NCBI GenBank assembly: GCA_040905025.1 | Contig: JBBDSJ010000004.1 | Coordinates: 1 to 13,776 of the forward strand | Direction: 5' to 3' | Source of the DNA: JBBDSJ01 sp040905025 | Lineage (GTDB): Bacteria; Pseudomonadota; Gammaproteobacteria; Methylohalomonadales; Methylohalomonadaceae | Length of the DNA stretch: 13,776 bases | Position numbers and translations under genes: made by a program | Shown: positions 1-5,584 of the stretch, piece after piece | How positions within the stretch are numbered: position 1 is the first letter of the stretch | Layout of the letters: every line of letters begins with the position of its first letter | Notes under the pieces: generated by a model | Told to the model about the DNA's origin: nothing | Seen by the model: the letters and a program-made list of their open reading frames with translations, nothing else | The model's database searches: none

Positions 1-2
1 AA

Positions 3-536
3 ACCCCGGAACAGCGCCGCCGCACGGCGATTAAAAGTATTCTCATCGCCGGCGGACTACTGGCGGTCTTTACATTGTTCGGCAGCGCGGTACTCGGTGT
101 GCTCGGCATCGGCATGCCGGCGTTCCGGATTGCCGGGGGATTGTTGCTGTTCCTGATCGCCGTCGACATGCTGTTTGTACGTAACTCCGGCCTGCGCACC
201 ACCACCGTACAGGAACAGCGTGAAGCTGCCCACCGTGCTGACATCTCCGTATTCCCGCTCGCTATCCCGCTGATCTCCGGTCCCGGCGCATTGACCACCG
301 TCATGCTGCTCAGCGATCAGGGTGGTGAGTACGGTACCTGGATTGTGCTTGGTGTCACTGTTGCCGTGCTTGTGATCACACTCATCATGTTCTTCAGCGC
401 CGGCCGGATTCAGAAAGTCCTCGGTGAAACCGGCACCAATGTGATCACGCGCTTGATGGGCATCGTACTCGCGGCATTGGCAATGCAGTTTGTGATCGAT
501 GGGCTGCAGGCAAGTTTTCCGAAGTTGGTGGGGTGA
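3..536 (+). CDS. MarC family integral membrane protein (5'-truncated by window edge)
   Basis: The frame is open from the first bases of the window, so the start codon lies upstream; a TTG at 75 is internal. The visible part is 177 residues, against about 200-215 for the family. It begins with TPEQRRRTAIKS, a cytoplasmic-loop stretch typical of MarC/UPF0056 proteins. It then shows hydrophobic segments around LIAGGLLAVFTLFG, the family hallmark AFRIAGGLLLFLIAVDMLF, PLAIPLISGPGALTTVMLL, TWIVLGVTVAVLVITLIMFF and a final segment ending near QFVIDGL. MarC proteins are multi-pass inner-membrane proteins. The original link to multiple antibiotic resistance was later withdrawn and the substrate is unknown. 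The TGA stop lies immediately before the AT-rich accessory segment. The family call is strong; no specific function can be given. Confidence 0.93.
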   Translation, partial: TPEQRRRTAIKSILIAGGLLAVFTLFGSAVLGVLGIGMPAFRIAGGLLLFLIAVDMLFVRNSGLRTTTVQEQREAAHRADISVFPLAIPLISGPGALTTVMLLSDQGGEYGTWIVLGVTVAVLVITLIMFFSAGRIQKVLGETGTNVITRLMGIVLAALAMQFVIDGLQASFPKLVG

Positions 537-574
537 TAGGTGAATTTATTGACACTCAGTTTCTCCAGAAATTT

Positions 575-1465
575 ATGAAAGCGATCCTAACCTTATCGCC
601 TGGCAGTCGCTATAACGATCTGCCTGAAAAGCAATACCATTTCCCACGTAGTTATCTTAAGCAGATTGAAGCAGCAATAGGAGATTGGATTATCTACTAT
701 GAGCCACGTCGTGATGATGGAGTTTTAAGCTCTGGTGGGCGGTAATCATATTTTGCAGTCGCACAAATCAAAGCAATCTATCCGGATTCCACGAACAAAG
801 ACCATTATTATGCTGAGATTACTGGCTATCTGGAGTTTGATCGTCCGGTACCGTTTCGAGAGAGTAATCATTACTATGAATCGCAGCTCCGTAAAGCAGA
901 CGGAACCACCAACAAGGGTGCTTTCGGTCGTGCGGTACGTAATTTGCCAGATGAAGAGTTTCAGCTAATTTTACAAGTAGGATTTTTGAATGTTACTGAA
1001 CCATGGGAAAAGCCTGATGCCGCAGTGGCTGAGGAGCATCCTATTATTGAACAGCTTATTCGCCGCCGTTTTCGAGATCGTGCGTTTCAACGCCAAGTAC
1101 GTCTTGCTTACAATAACACATGTGCGATTACCGGCCTGTGCTTGACAAATGGCGGTGGTCGGCCAGAAGTAGAAGCTGCACATATACGTCCTGTAGAGGC
1201 TAGCGGTCCCGATTCGCTTCGCAATGGTCTGGCGCTTACTGGTACAGTACACTGGCTGTTTGATCGTGGACTGATAACTTTAGATGATCACTATCGGTTA
1301 ATTGTTGCAGAACAAAAAATCCCGCATGAAATGATGCAGCTGTTAAAGCCGGGGCAATCCATACGCTTGCCAGACCGTCATGCGCAACGACCACATCCTG
1401 GATTTTTACATTGGCATAGAGAAAATAAATTTGGTAAGGCAAATACGTTCACATCAGTTGAATAA
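575..1465 (+). pseudogene. HNH endonuclease (HNH_2 type), interrupted by one in-frame TAA
   Basis: A single reading frame runs from ATG 575 to TAA 1465 (296 codons) and is broken only by TAA at 743-745, codon 57. The flanks read through in the same frame: SSGGR before the stop and SYFAVAQIKAIYPDS after it, where relatives, as I remember them, have GGRQ(A/S)YFA. A single C-to-T change of CAA would explain it. The N-terminal half (DLPEKQYHFPRSYL, GDWIIYYEPRR, YLEFDRPVPFRE, NKGAFGRAVR) matches the N-terminal region of putative restriction endonucleases. The C-terminal half carries the HNH core: CAITG, EAAHIRPVE with His203, NGLAL with Asn217, HWLFDRGL with His226, and a closing RPHPGFLHWHRE. No strong Shine-Dalgarno precedes ATG 575. 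A product restarted at TTG 944 would keep the HNH domain but lack the N-terminal region. It is more AT-rich than the neighbouring housekeeping genes. Confidence 0.85.
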
Positions 1466-1522
1466 TTATTTTTGAGTTAGGCGCTTCATGATCATCTACA
1501 GCCTTTACAGAAAATGAAAATA

Positions 1523-1723
1523 CTAATAGCGACCCGATAAAAGGCGGTGTGCCGGCAGTGTGGCGCAGGTCAGCAGTACGACCAGTACGACCAGTAGGAG
1601 CAGCGGGCTAACCGGGCCGTCTGTATGGAGCAAGATGTAAATACAGGCATGTGCGATGCCGTACAGACATGTAAAGTATCTGATATTAGTGTAAAACTTT
1701 AAATTAATTTTACTTTTGGAGCA
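1523..1723 (-). pseudogene. Possible remnant of a membrane-protein gene
   Basis: A minus-strand frame of 66 codons is open from 1723 to a TAG at 1523-1525. Its translation looks like the end of a membrane protein: FYTNIRYFTCLYGIAHACIY, then a polar loop HTDGPVSP, then the hydrophobic run LLLLVVLVVLLTCATL, then LSGRY and stop. A 9-bp direct duplication (AGTACGACC) encodes part of the hydrophobic run. There is no in-frame ATG or GTG and the upstream end meets a TGA, so it cannot be an intact gene. It also overlaps the ribosome binding site of the oppositely oriented YqaE-like gene. I do not recognise the family. It may be a decayed fragment or chance. Confidence 0.22.
1718..1721 (+). promoter_or_regulatory. 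Ribosome binding site of the YqaE/Pmp3-like gene
   Basis: GGAG lies 8 nt upstream of ATG 1730 in an otherwise AT-rich leader. It supports translation of this very short gene. Confidence 0.6.
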
Positions 1724-1729
1724 TCATCT

Positions 1730-1903
1730 ATGGCTGTGACCGTAACAGACCCGATTAAAATTATCTGCGCTATTCTTTTGCCACCACTTGGTGTATTTCT
1801 GGAAGTAGGTCCTACTGGCCACTTTTGGTTGAATATATTACTGACGCTGCTTGGCTTTATTCCCGGTGTCGTTCATGCCCTGTACGTGATACTCAAGCAT
1901 TAA
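1730..1903 (+). CDS. YqaE/Pmp3 family small membrane protein
   Basis: This is a 57-residue protein with a good ribosome binding site (GGAG, 8-nt spacer). It shows the two-helix layout of the YqaE/Pmp3 (UPF0057) family: first helix IKIICAILLPPLGVFLEVG with the hallmark LPPLGVF, a short loop GPTGHFW, then a second helix LNILLTLLGFIPGVVHALYV with the hallmark PGVVHALYV and a terminal KH. Family members are 50-60 residue plasma-membrane proteolipids in bacteria, fungi and plants, linked in eukaryotes to salt and cold tolerance and membrane potential. In bacteria they are often stress-induced and poorly characterised. The gene stands alone between the broken HNH gene and the convergent brnTA pair, and a 13-bp hairpin follows 14 nt after its stop. 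The family call is confident and the physiological role is unknown. Confidence 0.9.
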   Translation: MAVTVTDPIKIICAILLPPLGVFLEVGPTGHFWLNILLTLLGFIPGVVHALYVILKH

Positions 1904-1917
1904 ATTTTTACCCAGGC

Positions 1918-1947
1918 CTTGATAAATGACGGTTGTCATTTATCAAG
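1918..1947. terminator. Perfect 13-bp hairpin between convergent genes
   Basis: Bases 1918-1930 (CTTGATAAATGAC) pair perfectly with 1935-1947 around a GGTT loop. The hairpin lies after the YqaE-like gene and before the convergent brnA end, so it could terminate transcription from both sides. No run of T follows directly (GCATTTCTGTTT on the plus strand), so intrinsic termination is likely but unproven. Confidence 0.55.
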
Positions 1948-2076
1948 CATTTCTGTTTGCCGCATCGGCATGCCGTCAATCAGTCTGAAAATTTCATCCA
2001 TGTCTGCGGCTTCGGCAGACTCAAGTTTTACGCCACCATCTATCCCAATCAGCAATACTCTGAATTCGTTGTCAAG
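1936..2076 (-). other. In-frame open stretch directly after brnA stop (unidentified 46-codon remnant)
   Basis: Directly after the brnA TAG (2077-2079) the same frame stays open for 46 codons to a TGA at 1936-1938. It reads LDNEFRVLLIGIDGG, then VKLESAEAADMDEIFRLIDG, then MPMRQTEMLDK. The composition is protein-like, acidic and without low complexity. The only in-frame starts are weak: TTG at 2055, then internal ATGs. The last codons fall inside the 1918-1947 hairpin. BrnA already ends with the normal family C-terminus, so this is not required antitoxin sequence. It may be the 3' end of a gene cut by the brnTA insertion, or chance. I do not recognise the family. Confidence 0.25.
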
Positions 2077-2286
2077 CTAGCCCCATTTCGTTTTAAGCTT
2101 GCGTCCCGAGTTGGCGCAATCCCGAAGATATAAATTAATCAGGCTTTGGTAGGGGATGCCTTTGTCTTCAGCCAGCTTTTTGAAATACTGGATAGTTTCT
2201 TCATCGATACGAATCGTGATCTGTTTCTTGATTTGTTTTGCATACGGGTTTTTTACAGATTGTGAGAAATCATAATTATCTTTCAT
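2077..2286 (-). CDS. brnA: BrnA family antitoxin of type II toxin-antitoxin pair
   Basis: This 69-residue protein starts MKDNYDFSQSVKNPYAKQIK, the usual BrnA opening. A ribbon-helix-helix DNA-binding region follows, with strand KQITIRIDEETIQYFKKLAE and second helix IPYQSLINLYLRDCANSG, ending in GRKLKTKWG as family members do. BrnA binds and neutralises the BrnT ribonuclease, and the complex represses its own promoter in Brucella. I chose ATG 2286 rather than upstream in-frame ATGs because it matches the family N-terminus. The start overlaps the 3' end of brnT by 11 nt, which suggests translational coupling, with the toxin first and the antitoxin second as usual for brnTA. The frame stays open for 46 codons past the TAG stop, described separately. 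Confidence 0.93.
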   Translation of the reverse strand: MKDNYDFSQSVKNPYAKQIKKQITIRIDEETIQYFKKLAEDKGIPYQSLINLYLRDCANSGRKLKTKWG

Positions 2287-2575
2287 GGCTGAATTTCTCA
2301 TATAAACGCTGTTCGTTACGGCTGGCTTTTCGTGCCGAGATGATTCGTATTGTCTGCTCGGTTTCCTTGTAACAATGGCACACAATTAACAGGCGCAGTT
2401 TTGTACCAAGACCCAGTAGAATAAAACGCTCTTCATTATCAGAGTGTTCAGGATCTGCAATCAAACGGGCAAACTCGTCATAAAATACCGTTTCGGCTTC
2501 GGCGAAGCTTACGCCATGTTTCTGCAGATTGAGTGCAGACTTCTGTTCGTCCCAGATGAAGTTCAGCTTGTCCAT
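2276..2575 (-). CDS. brnT: BrnT family ribonuclease toxin
   Basis: This 99-residue protein begins MDKLNFIWDEQKSALNLQKH, the BrnT signature (F-x-W-D-x-x-K-x-x-x-N-x-x-KHGVSF). It continues with AEAETVFYDE, an ERFILLGLGTKLRLLIVCH strand region and IRIISARKASRNEQRLYE, where the conserved ISAR(K/R)A segment and nearby basic residues belong to the RelE-like fold active site. BrnT toxins cleave RNA and inhibit translation until BrnA binds them. Length and motifs indicate an intact gene. It is first in a two-gene operon whose promoter and operator-like repeats lie just upstream at 2588-2631. Such modules are often carried by mobile or accessory DNA, which fits the AT-rich surroundings. Confidence 0.95.
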   Translation of the reverse strand: MDKLNFIWDEQKSALNLQKHGVSFAEAETVFYDEFARLIADPEHSDNEERFILLGLGTKLRLLIVCHCYKETEQTIRIISARKASRNEQRLYEKFSHER

Positions 2576-2587
2576 GCTTGCTGCCTG

Positions 2588-2631
2588 ATGTAATTATAAT
2601 GTAATTATAGTCGCCGGGTGGCAGAACTCAA
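2588..2631 (-). promoter_or_regulatory. brnTA promoter with tandem operator-like repeats
   Basis: Two perfect adjacent copies of ATGTAATTATA occupy 2588-2598 and 2599-2609, each with an inner TAATTA palindrome. On the minus strand each copy contains TATAAT. The distal one (2609-2604) lies 16 bp from TTGAGT (2631-2626), giving a plausible sigma-70 promoter for brnT. Because the repeats coincide with the -10 box, they are natural candidates for BrnA autorepression sites, as ribbon-helix-helix proteins bind short repeated palindromes. The role is inferred from position. Confidence 0.65.
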
Positions 2632-2661
2632 GTGTGGGAAGTTCACTGTGGTTTGGTTTGA

Positions 2662-2895
2662 ACGCTGCGCGTTGTGTGTGGATGGGCCCTCACTCAGTCT
2701 CTCCCAGAGGGAGAGAGGAATCAGCACGCTGCGCGTTGTGTGTGGATGGGCCCTCACTCAGTCTCTCCCAGAGGGAGAGAGGAATCAGCACGCTGCGCGT
2801 TGTGTGTGGATGGGCCCTCACTCAGTCTCTCCCAAAGGGAGAGAGGAATCAGAACGCTACGGGTTGTAGGTGGATGGCCCTCACTCCATTCGCTC
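2662..2895. repeat. Tandem array of a 64-bp REP-like palindromic unit (3 copies plus a degenerate fourth)
   Basis: Units start at 2662, 2726, 2790 and 2854, an exact period of 64 bp. Units 1 and 2 are identical. Unit 3 differs at the hairpin loop (AGA to AAA) and at its last base. Unit 4 is diverged and partial. Each full unit carries TCTCTCCC-AGA-GGGAGAGA, an 8-bp perfect stem, preceded by GGGCCCTCACTC. This resembles the CCCTCAC...CTCTCCC...GGGAGAG palindromes scattered in many proteobacteria. The array lies between the peroxiredoxin stop and the brnTA promoter, both minus-strand genes, and may stabilise or terminate the upstream transcript. Frames across it are open only because the unit is not a multiple of three and contains no stop. 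Confidence 0.9.
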
Positions 2896-2916
2896 CTGAA
2901 ACGTGCGAGTGGAGTG
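2882..2916 (-). terminator. Hairpin downstream of the peroxiredoxin gene
   Basis: CACTCCA (2882-2888) pairs with TGGAGTG (2910-2916), and an inner CGC/GCG could extend the stem. It lies 9 nt after the peroxiredoxin stop on the minus strand. No U-tract follows, so termination is only suggested. Confidence 0.3.
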
Positions 2917-2924
2917 GGTTGAAG

Positions 2925-3560
2925 CTATTTACCCGGTTGTTTGACGATGCGGAGGTAGGGCTTGAGGGTTTTCCAGCCCTGCGGGAATAACTGTTTGGCG
3001 TCTTCATCGGAAACTGCGGGGACGATAATGCAGTCGTCGCCTGGCTGCCAGTTCACCGGGGTTGCCACCTTGTGCTGGTCGGTGAGTTGCAGTGAGTCGA
3101 TCACGCGCAGGATTTCATTGAAGTTGCGGCCGGCACTGGCCGGGTAGGTCATGGTCAGCCGGATCTTCTTGTTTGGATCGATGATGAAAACCGAGCGTAC
3201 GGTCAGCGTATCGCTGGCATTCGGATGAATCATGCCGTACAGATCCGCGACCTTGCGATCCGGGTCGGCAATCATCGGGAAGTTCACCGCCGCGCCCTGG
3301 GTTTCTTCAATGTCCTTGCTCCAGCCGTGATGGTCATCCAGCGGATCGACCGACAGGCCGATCACCTTGACGCCACGCTTGTCGAATTCCGGTTTGAGCC
3401 TGGCGGTGTAGCCGAGTTCGGTGGTGCAGACCGGTGTGTAGTCTTTCGGGTGCGAGAACAGTACCGCCCAGGAGTCACCAATCCAGTCATGAAAGCGGAT
3501 TTTGCCGGCCGTGGTATCGGCCTCGAAATCCGGTGCGATATCGCCGAGTTGTAAAGCCAT
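2925..3560 (-). CDS. 1-Cys peroxiredoxin (Prx6 subfamily, AhpC/TSA)
   Basis: This 211-residue cytosolic thiol peroxidase reduces H2O2 and organic hydroperoxides. The active-site motif is intact: Pro38, Thr42 and peroxidatic Cys45 in SHPKDYTPVCTTELG, with the supporting Arg122 in TVRSVFIIDP. The length and the C-terminal 1-cysPrx_C region (VATPVNWQPGDDCIIVPAVS, then FPQGWKTLKPYLRIVKQP) place it in the Prx6 group rather than typical 2-Cys AhpC. A second cysteine, Cys177, occurs in PGDDCIIVP. Whether it acts in resolution is unknown and the 1-Cys label assumes it does not. ATG 3560 has a good AGAGGA ribosome binding site 7 nt away. The gene is divergent from pyrC-rnt. A similar peroxidase lies beside pyrC-rnt in Pseudomonas aeruginosa, as far as I remember. 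Confidence 0.95.
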   Translation of the reverse strand: MALQLGDIAPDFEADTTAGKIRFHDWIGDSWAVLFSHPKDYTPVCTTELGYTARLKPEFDKRGVKVIGLSVDPLDDHHGWSKDIEETQGAAVNFPMIADPDRKVADLYGMIHPNASDTLTVRSVFIIDPNKKIRLTMTYPASAGRNFNEILRVIDSLQLTDQHKVATPVNWQPGDDCIIVPAVSDEDAKQLFPQGWKTLKPYLRIVKQPGK

Positions 3561-3639
3561 GGGATTTTCCTCTCGTAATACTGATTTGCCGGTAGTATAA
3601 CGCGTTCGCCGGCCGGGATTTAGATCGATGTGCTATGAG

Positions 3640-3678
3640 TTATGCCAGGACGGGTGGTATCACTTATGCCGGGACTGG
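3640..3678. repeat. Imperfect direct repeat in the prx-pyrC divergent region
   Basis: TTATGCCAGGACGGG (3640-3654) recurs as TTATGCCGGGACTGG (3664-3678), 13 of 15 matching, spaced 24 bp. It lies between divergent genes, so it could be a regulator site, but nothing else supports that. The rest of 3561-3749 holds a TATACT (minus strand, 3594-3599), a possible -10 for the peroxiredoxin, and no gene. Confidence 0.35.
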
Positions 3679-3749
3679 ATTGGGCAGTTGTGGTACCTTG
3701 TAATGAGTCCCCAGTAACCGCGTAGCGTATTCGAGATTACCGCGTTTCC

Positions 3750-4799
3750 ATGCAGCAACTGACCATTACCCGCCCAGACGACATGCACGTGCACCTGCGC
3801 GACGGCGATACGCTGTTTGCCGTTGTCCGCGACACGGCACGCCAGTTTGCTCGCGCGATTGTCATGCCGAACCTGCAGCCGCCAGTCGTCACGGTGGCCG
3901 ATGCCGCGGCCTATCGCGAACGGATTCTGGCGGCGTTGCCGAAAGGGGTCGATTTTGAACCGTTGATGACGCTGTATTTGACCGAGAAAACCACGGCAGA
4001 CGAGATTCACGCCGCACAGGCCAGCGGCTTTGTCCATGCCGTGAAATATTATCCGGCCGGTGCGACGACCAATGCCGACAGTGGCGTACGCGCAATGCGC
4101 AATGTTTATGCCGCACTTGAAGCCATGCAGGAAGCGGATCTGCCGTTACTGATTCATGGTGAAGTTACCGATGAACATGTCGATATTTTTGATCGTGAAA
4201 AAGTCTTTATCGAACAGGTGCTGGCACCGTTGCTGGATGAATTCACCAGTTTGCGCGTTGTACTTGAACATATTACGACAGCGGTGGCAGCAGAGTTTGT
4301 TGCCAGTGGCCCGGATCGCCTCGCCGCGACGATTACGCCACAACATCTGCATATGAATCGTAATGCGATTTTGGCCGGTGGTATCAAGCCGCATCATTAC
4401 TGTTTGCCGATTCTGAAACGCGAACGTGATCGTGAAGCCCTGATTAATGCCGCAACCAGTGCTAGTTCGAAATTTTTTCTTGGCACCGACAGCGCGCCGC
4501 ATACCCGTACGGCCAAGGAGAATGCCTGCGGTTGTGCCGGCATGTATACAGCGCATACTGCACTGGAGCTTTATGCCGATATTTTTGAACAGGCCGGCGC
4601 TCTGGATCGCTTGCAGGCGTTTGCCAGTGAACGCGGCGCGGATTTTTACCGGTTGCCGCGCAATACCGGTACCGTCACGCTGCAACGCGAAAGCTGGCAG
4701 GTGCCGAATGATTTACCTTGTGGTAATGATGTGCTGGTGCCGATGATGGCCGGACAAGTCTTGCCGTGGAAATTTACCGAAGCAAGTGAACGAGTTTGA
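3750..4799 (+). CDS. pyrC: Dihydroorotase (PyrC, class II)
   Basis: This 349-residue enzyme cyclises N-carbamoyl-L-aspartate to dihydroorotate, the third step of pyrimidine synthesis; the E. coli protein has 348 residues. All zinc-site residues are visible: His13 and His15 in DDMHVHLRDGD, the carboxylated Lys99 in HAVKYYPAGATTNA, His136 in LIHGEV, His174 in VLEHITT and Asp247 in LGTDSAPH. Each is offset by three from E. coli His16, His18, Lys102, His139, His177 and Asp250. The substrate-contact stretch PQHLHMNRN and the KENACGCAG loop are also intact. ATG 3750 fits the family start, and an in-frame stop at 3723 excludes a longer form. No Shine-Dalgarno is visible upstream. The stop overlaps a TTG of the rnt frame (TTGA), so the two genes probably form an operon. 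Confidence 0.98.
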   Translation: MQQLTITRPDDMHVHLRDGDTLFAVVRDTARQFARAIVMPNLQPPVVTVADAAAYRERILAALPKGVDFEPLMTLYLTEKTTADEIHAAQASGFVHAVKYYPAGATTNADSGVRAMRNVYAALEAMQEADLPLLIHGEVTDEHVDIFDREKVFIEQVLAPLLDEFTSLRVVLEHITTAVAAEFVASGPDRLAATITPQHLHMNRNAILAGGIKPHHYCLPILKRERDREALINAATSASSKFFLGTDSAPHTRTAKENACGCAGMYTAHTALELYADIFEQAGALDRLQAFASERGADFYRLPRNTGTVTLQRESWQVPNDLPCGNDVLVPMMAGQVLPWKFTEASERV

Positions 4800-4840
4800 A
4801 TACTGAACCCTTTTTGAATACTGAACCCTTAATGAATACA
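4796..4840 (+). repeat. 18-nt tandem repeat at the start of rnt giving three in-frame candidate start codons
   Basis: TTGAATACTGAACCCTT occurs at 4796-4812 and exactly again at 4814-4830. A third partial unit, ATGAATAC, begins at 4832. The period is 18 nt, so TTG 4796, TTG 4814 and ATG 4832 are in the same frame and each is followed by AATAC. The translation is a short NTEP-type repeat. The first unit overlaps the pyrC stop. Confidence 0.8.
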
Positions 4841-5467
4841 GCGTCTGAAACGGATGCCACCATCAGTCTGGTCAAGGATCGCTTTCGTGGTTTTCTGCCG
4901 GTGATTGTCGATGTTGAAACCGGTGGCTTCAACAACAAGACCGATGCGCTGCTGGAAATCGCGGCGGTGATGGTATTGCCGGACAGTAATGGCGTCTGGC
5001 AAGTGCATGAAAGTGTCGGTTATCACGTCAAGCCGTTTGCAGGCGCGAATATCGAAAAAGCCGCTATTGAGTTCAATGGTATCGATCCGTTTCATCCGTT
5101 ACGTCCGGCCATTAATGAGAATGATGCACTGGGAAGGATTTTCAAGCCCATTCGCACACTGATGAAACAGCATGAATGCAAGCGTGCGATTCTCGTGGGT
5201 CATAATGCGGCATTTGATCTGGGTTTTTTGAATGCCGCTGTTGAACGCTGTGGCATCAAACGCTGTCCGTTTCATCCGTTCAGTACGTTTGACACCGTCT
5301 CCCTGTCAGGGCTTGCCTATGGCCAGACCGTACTGGCGCGCGCGATTGAAGCTGCCGGGATTGAATGGGAAAACGAACGTGCGCATGCAGCACTTTATGA
5401 TGCCAAGAAAACGGCGGAATTGTTCTGTGCGATTATCAATCAGTGGGATGGGAAGTTGACTCAATAA
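4832..5467 (+). CDS. rnt: Ribonuclease T
   Basis: RNase T is a dimeric DEDDh 3'-5' exoribonuclease that trims the CCA end of tRNA and matures 5S, 23S and small RNA 3' ends. Starting at ATG 4832 the protein has 211 residues, against 215 in E. coli. The catalytic set is complete: Asp27 and Glu29 in VIVDVETGGFN, Asp129 in GHNAAFDLGF, and His185 and Asp190 in RAHAALYDAKKT. Strong family stretches include KDRFRGFLPV, KTDALLEIAAV, FNGIDPFHP and PFHPFSTFDT. The ATG matches the E. coli N-terminal length. An upstream TTG at 4796 (223 residues) would overlap the pyrC stop and add NTEPFLNTEPL, which looks like a local microduplication. None of the starts has a clear Shine-Dalgarno, so translation may depend on reinitiation after pyrC. 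Downstream REP palindromes may end the transcript. Confidence 0.96.
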   Translation: MNTASETDATISLVKDRFRGFLPVIVDVETGGFNNKTDALLEIAAVMVLPDSNGVWQVHESVGYHVKPFAGANIEKAAIEFNGIDPFHPLRPAINENDALGRIFKPIRTLMKQHECKRAILVGHNAAFDLGFLNAAVERCGIKRCPFHPFSTFDTVSLSGLAYGQTVLARAIEAAGIEWENERAHAALYDAKKTAELFCAIINQWDGKLTQ

Positions 5468-5484
5468 ATGCACTTGCATAGGAA

Positions 5485-5510
5485 TGTAGGAGCGCGGTTT
5501 ACCGCGCGAA
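5485..5510 (+). repeat. REP-type palindrome (forward)
   Basis: TGTAGGAGCGCGGTTTACCG followed by CGCGAA. The stem GCGCGG (5492-5497) / CCGCGC (5502-5507) has a TTTA loop. The GTAGGAGC...GCGAA ends are those of the REP family best known from Pseudomonas. It faces the next copy, 16 bp away, so the pair forms a REPIN-like doublet. Confidence 0.85.
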
Positions 5511-5526
5511 TGGTGAGGTAGCATTA

Positions 5527-5552
5527 TTCGCCTGCTAAAGCAGGCTCCTACA
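5527..5552 (-). repeat. REP-type palindrome (inverted partner)
   Basis: It begins TTCGCCTGCTAAAGCAGGC and ends TCCTACA. The stem GCCTGC (5530-5535) / GCAGGC (5540-5545) has a TAAA loop. Its TCCTACA end is the inverse of TGTAGGA in the preceding copy, so the two can pair into one larger hairpin. Confidence 0.85.
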
Positions 5553-5584
5553 GACGAGCGGTAGAATGGCGGGATACAAAATTG

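Noticed and set aside
735..968. Separate 77-residue plus-strand gene
   Set aside because: It is another frame of the HNH gene; the real coding frame passes through the TAA at 743 with family-like sequence.
575..1465. Stop-codon reassignment or recoding in this genome
   Set aside because: TAA, TAG and TGA all end intact genes in the window, so a single interrupted gene is better explained by mutation or base error.
1933..2133. 66-residue plus-strand frame over the brnA 3' end
   Set aside because: It has no ribosome binding site, is antisense to brnA and its downstream frame, and starts inside the hairpin.
2662..2895. CRISPR-like array
   Set aside because: The whole 64-bp unit is repeated without variable spacers, and no cas gene is nearby.
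2618..2990. Three overlapping plus-strand open frames with repeating peptides
   Set aside because: They arise from the 64-bp tandem repeat, whose length is not a multiple of three, so all frames give the same repeating peptides. There is no ribosome binding site and they run antisense into the peroxiredoxin gene.
3225..3554. 109-residue plus-strand frame
   Set aside because: It is antisense to the conserved peroxiredoxin gene and has no recognisable motif.
4146..4685. 179-residue minus-strand frame inside pyrC
   Set aside because: It is a codon-bias shadow of pyrC on the opposite strand with no domain.
4796..4831. TTG 4796 as the rnt start
   Set aside because: It is possible by overlap with the pyrC stop, but it adds a low-complexity NTEP repeat, and ATG 4832 matches the normal RNase T length. 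It is kept as an alternative.
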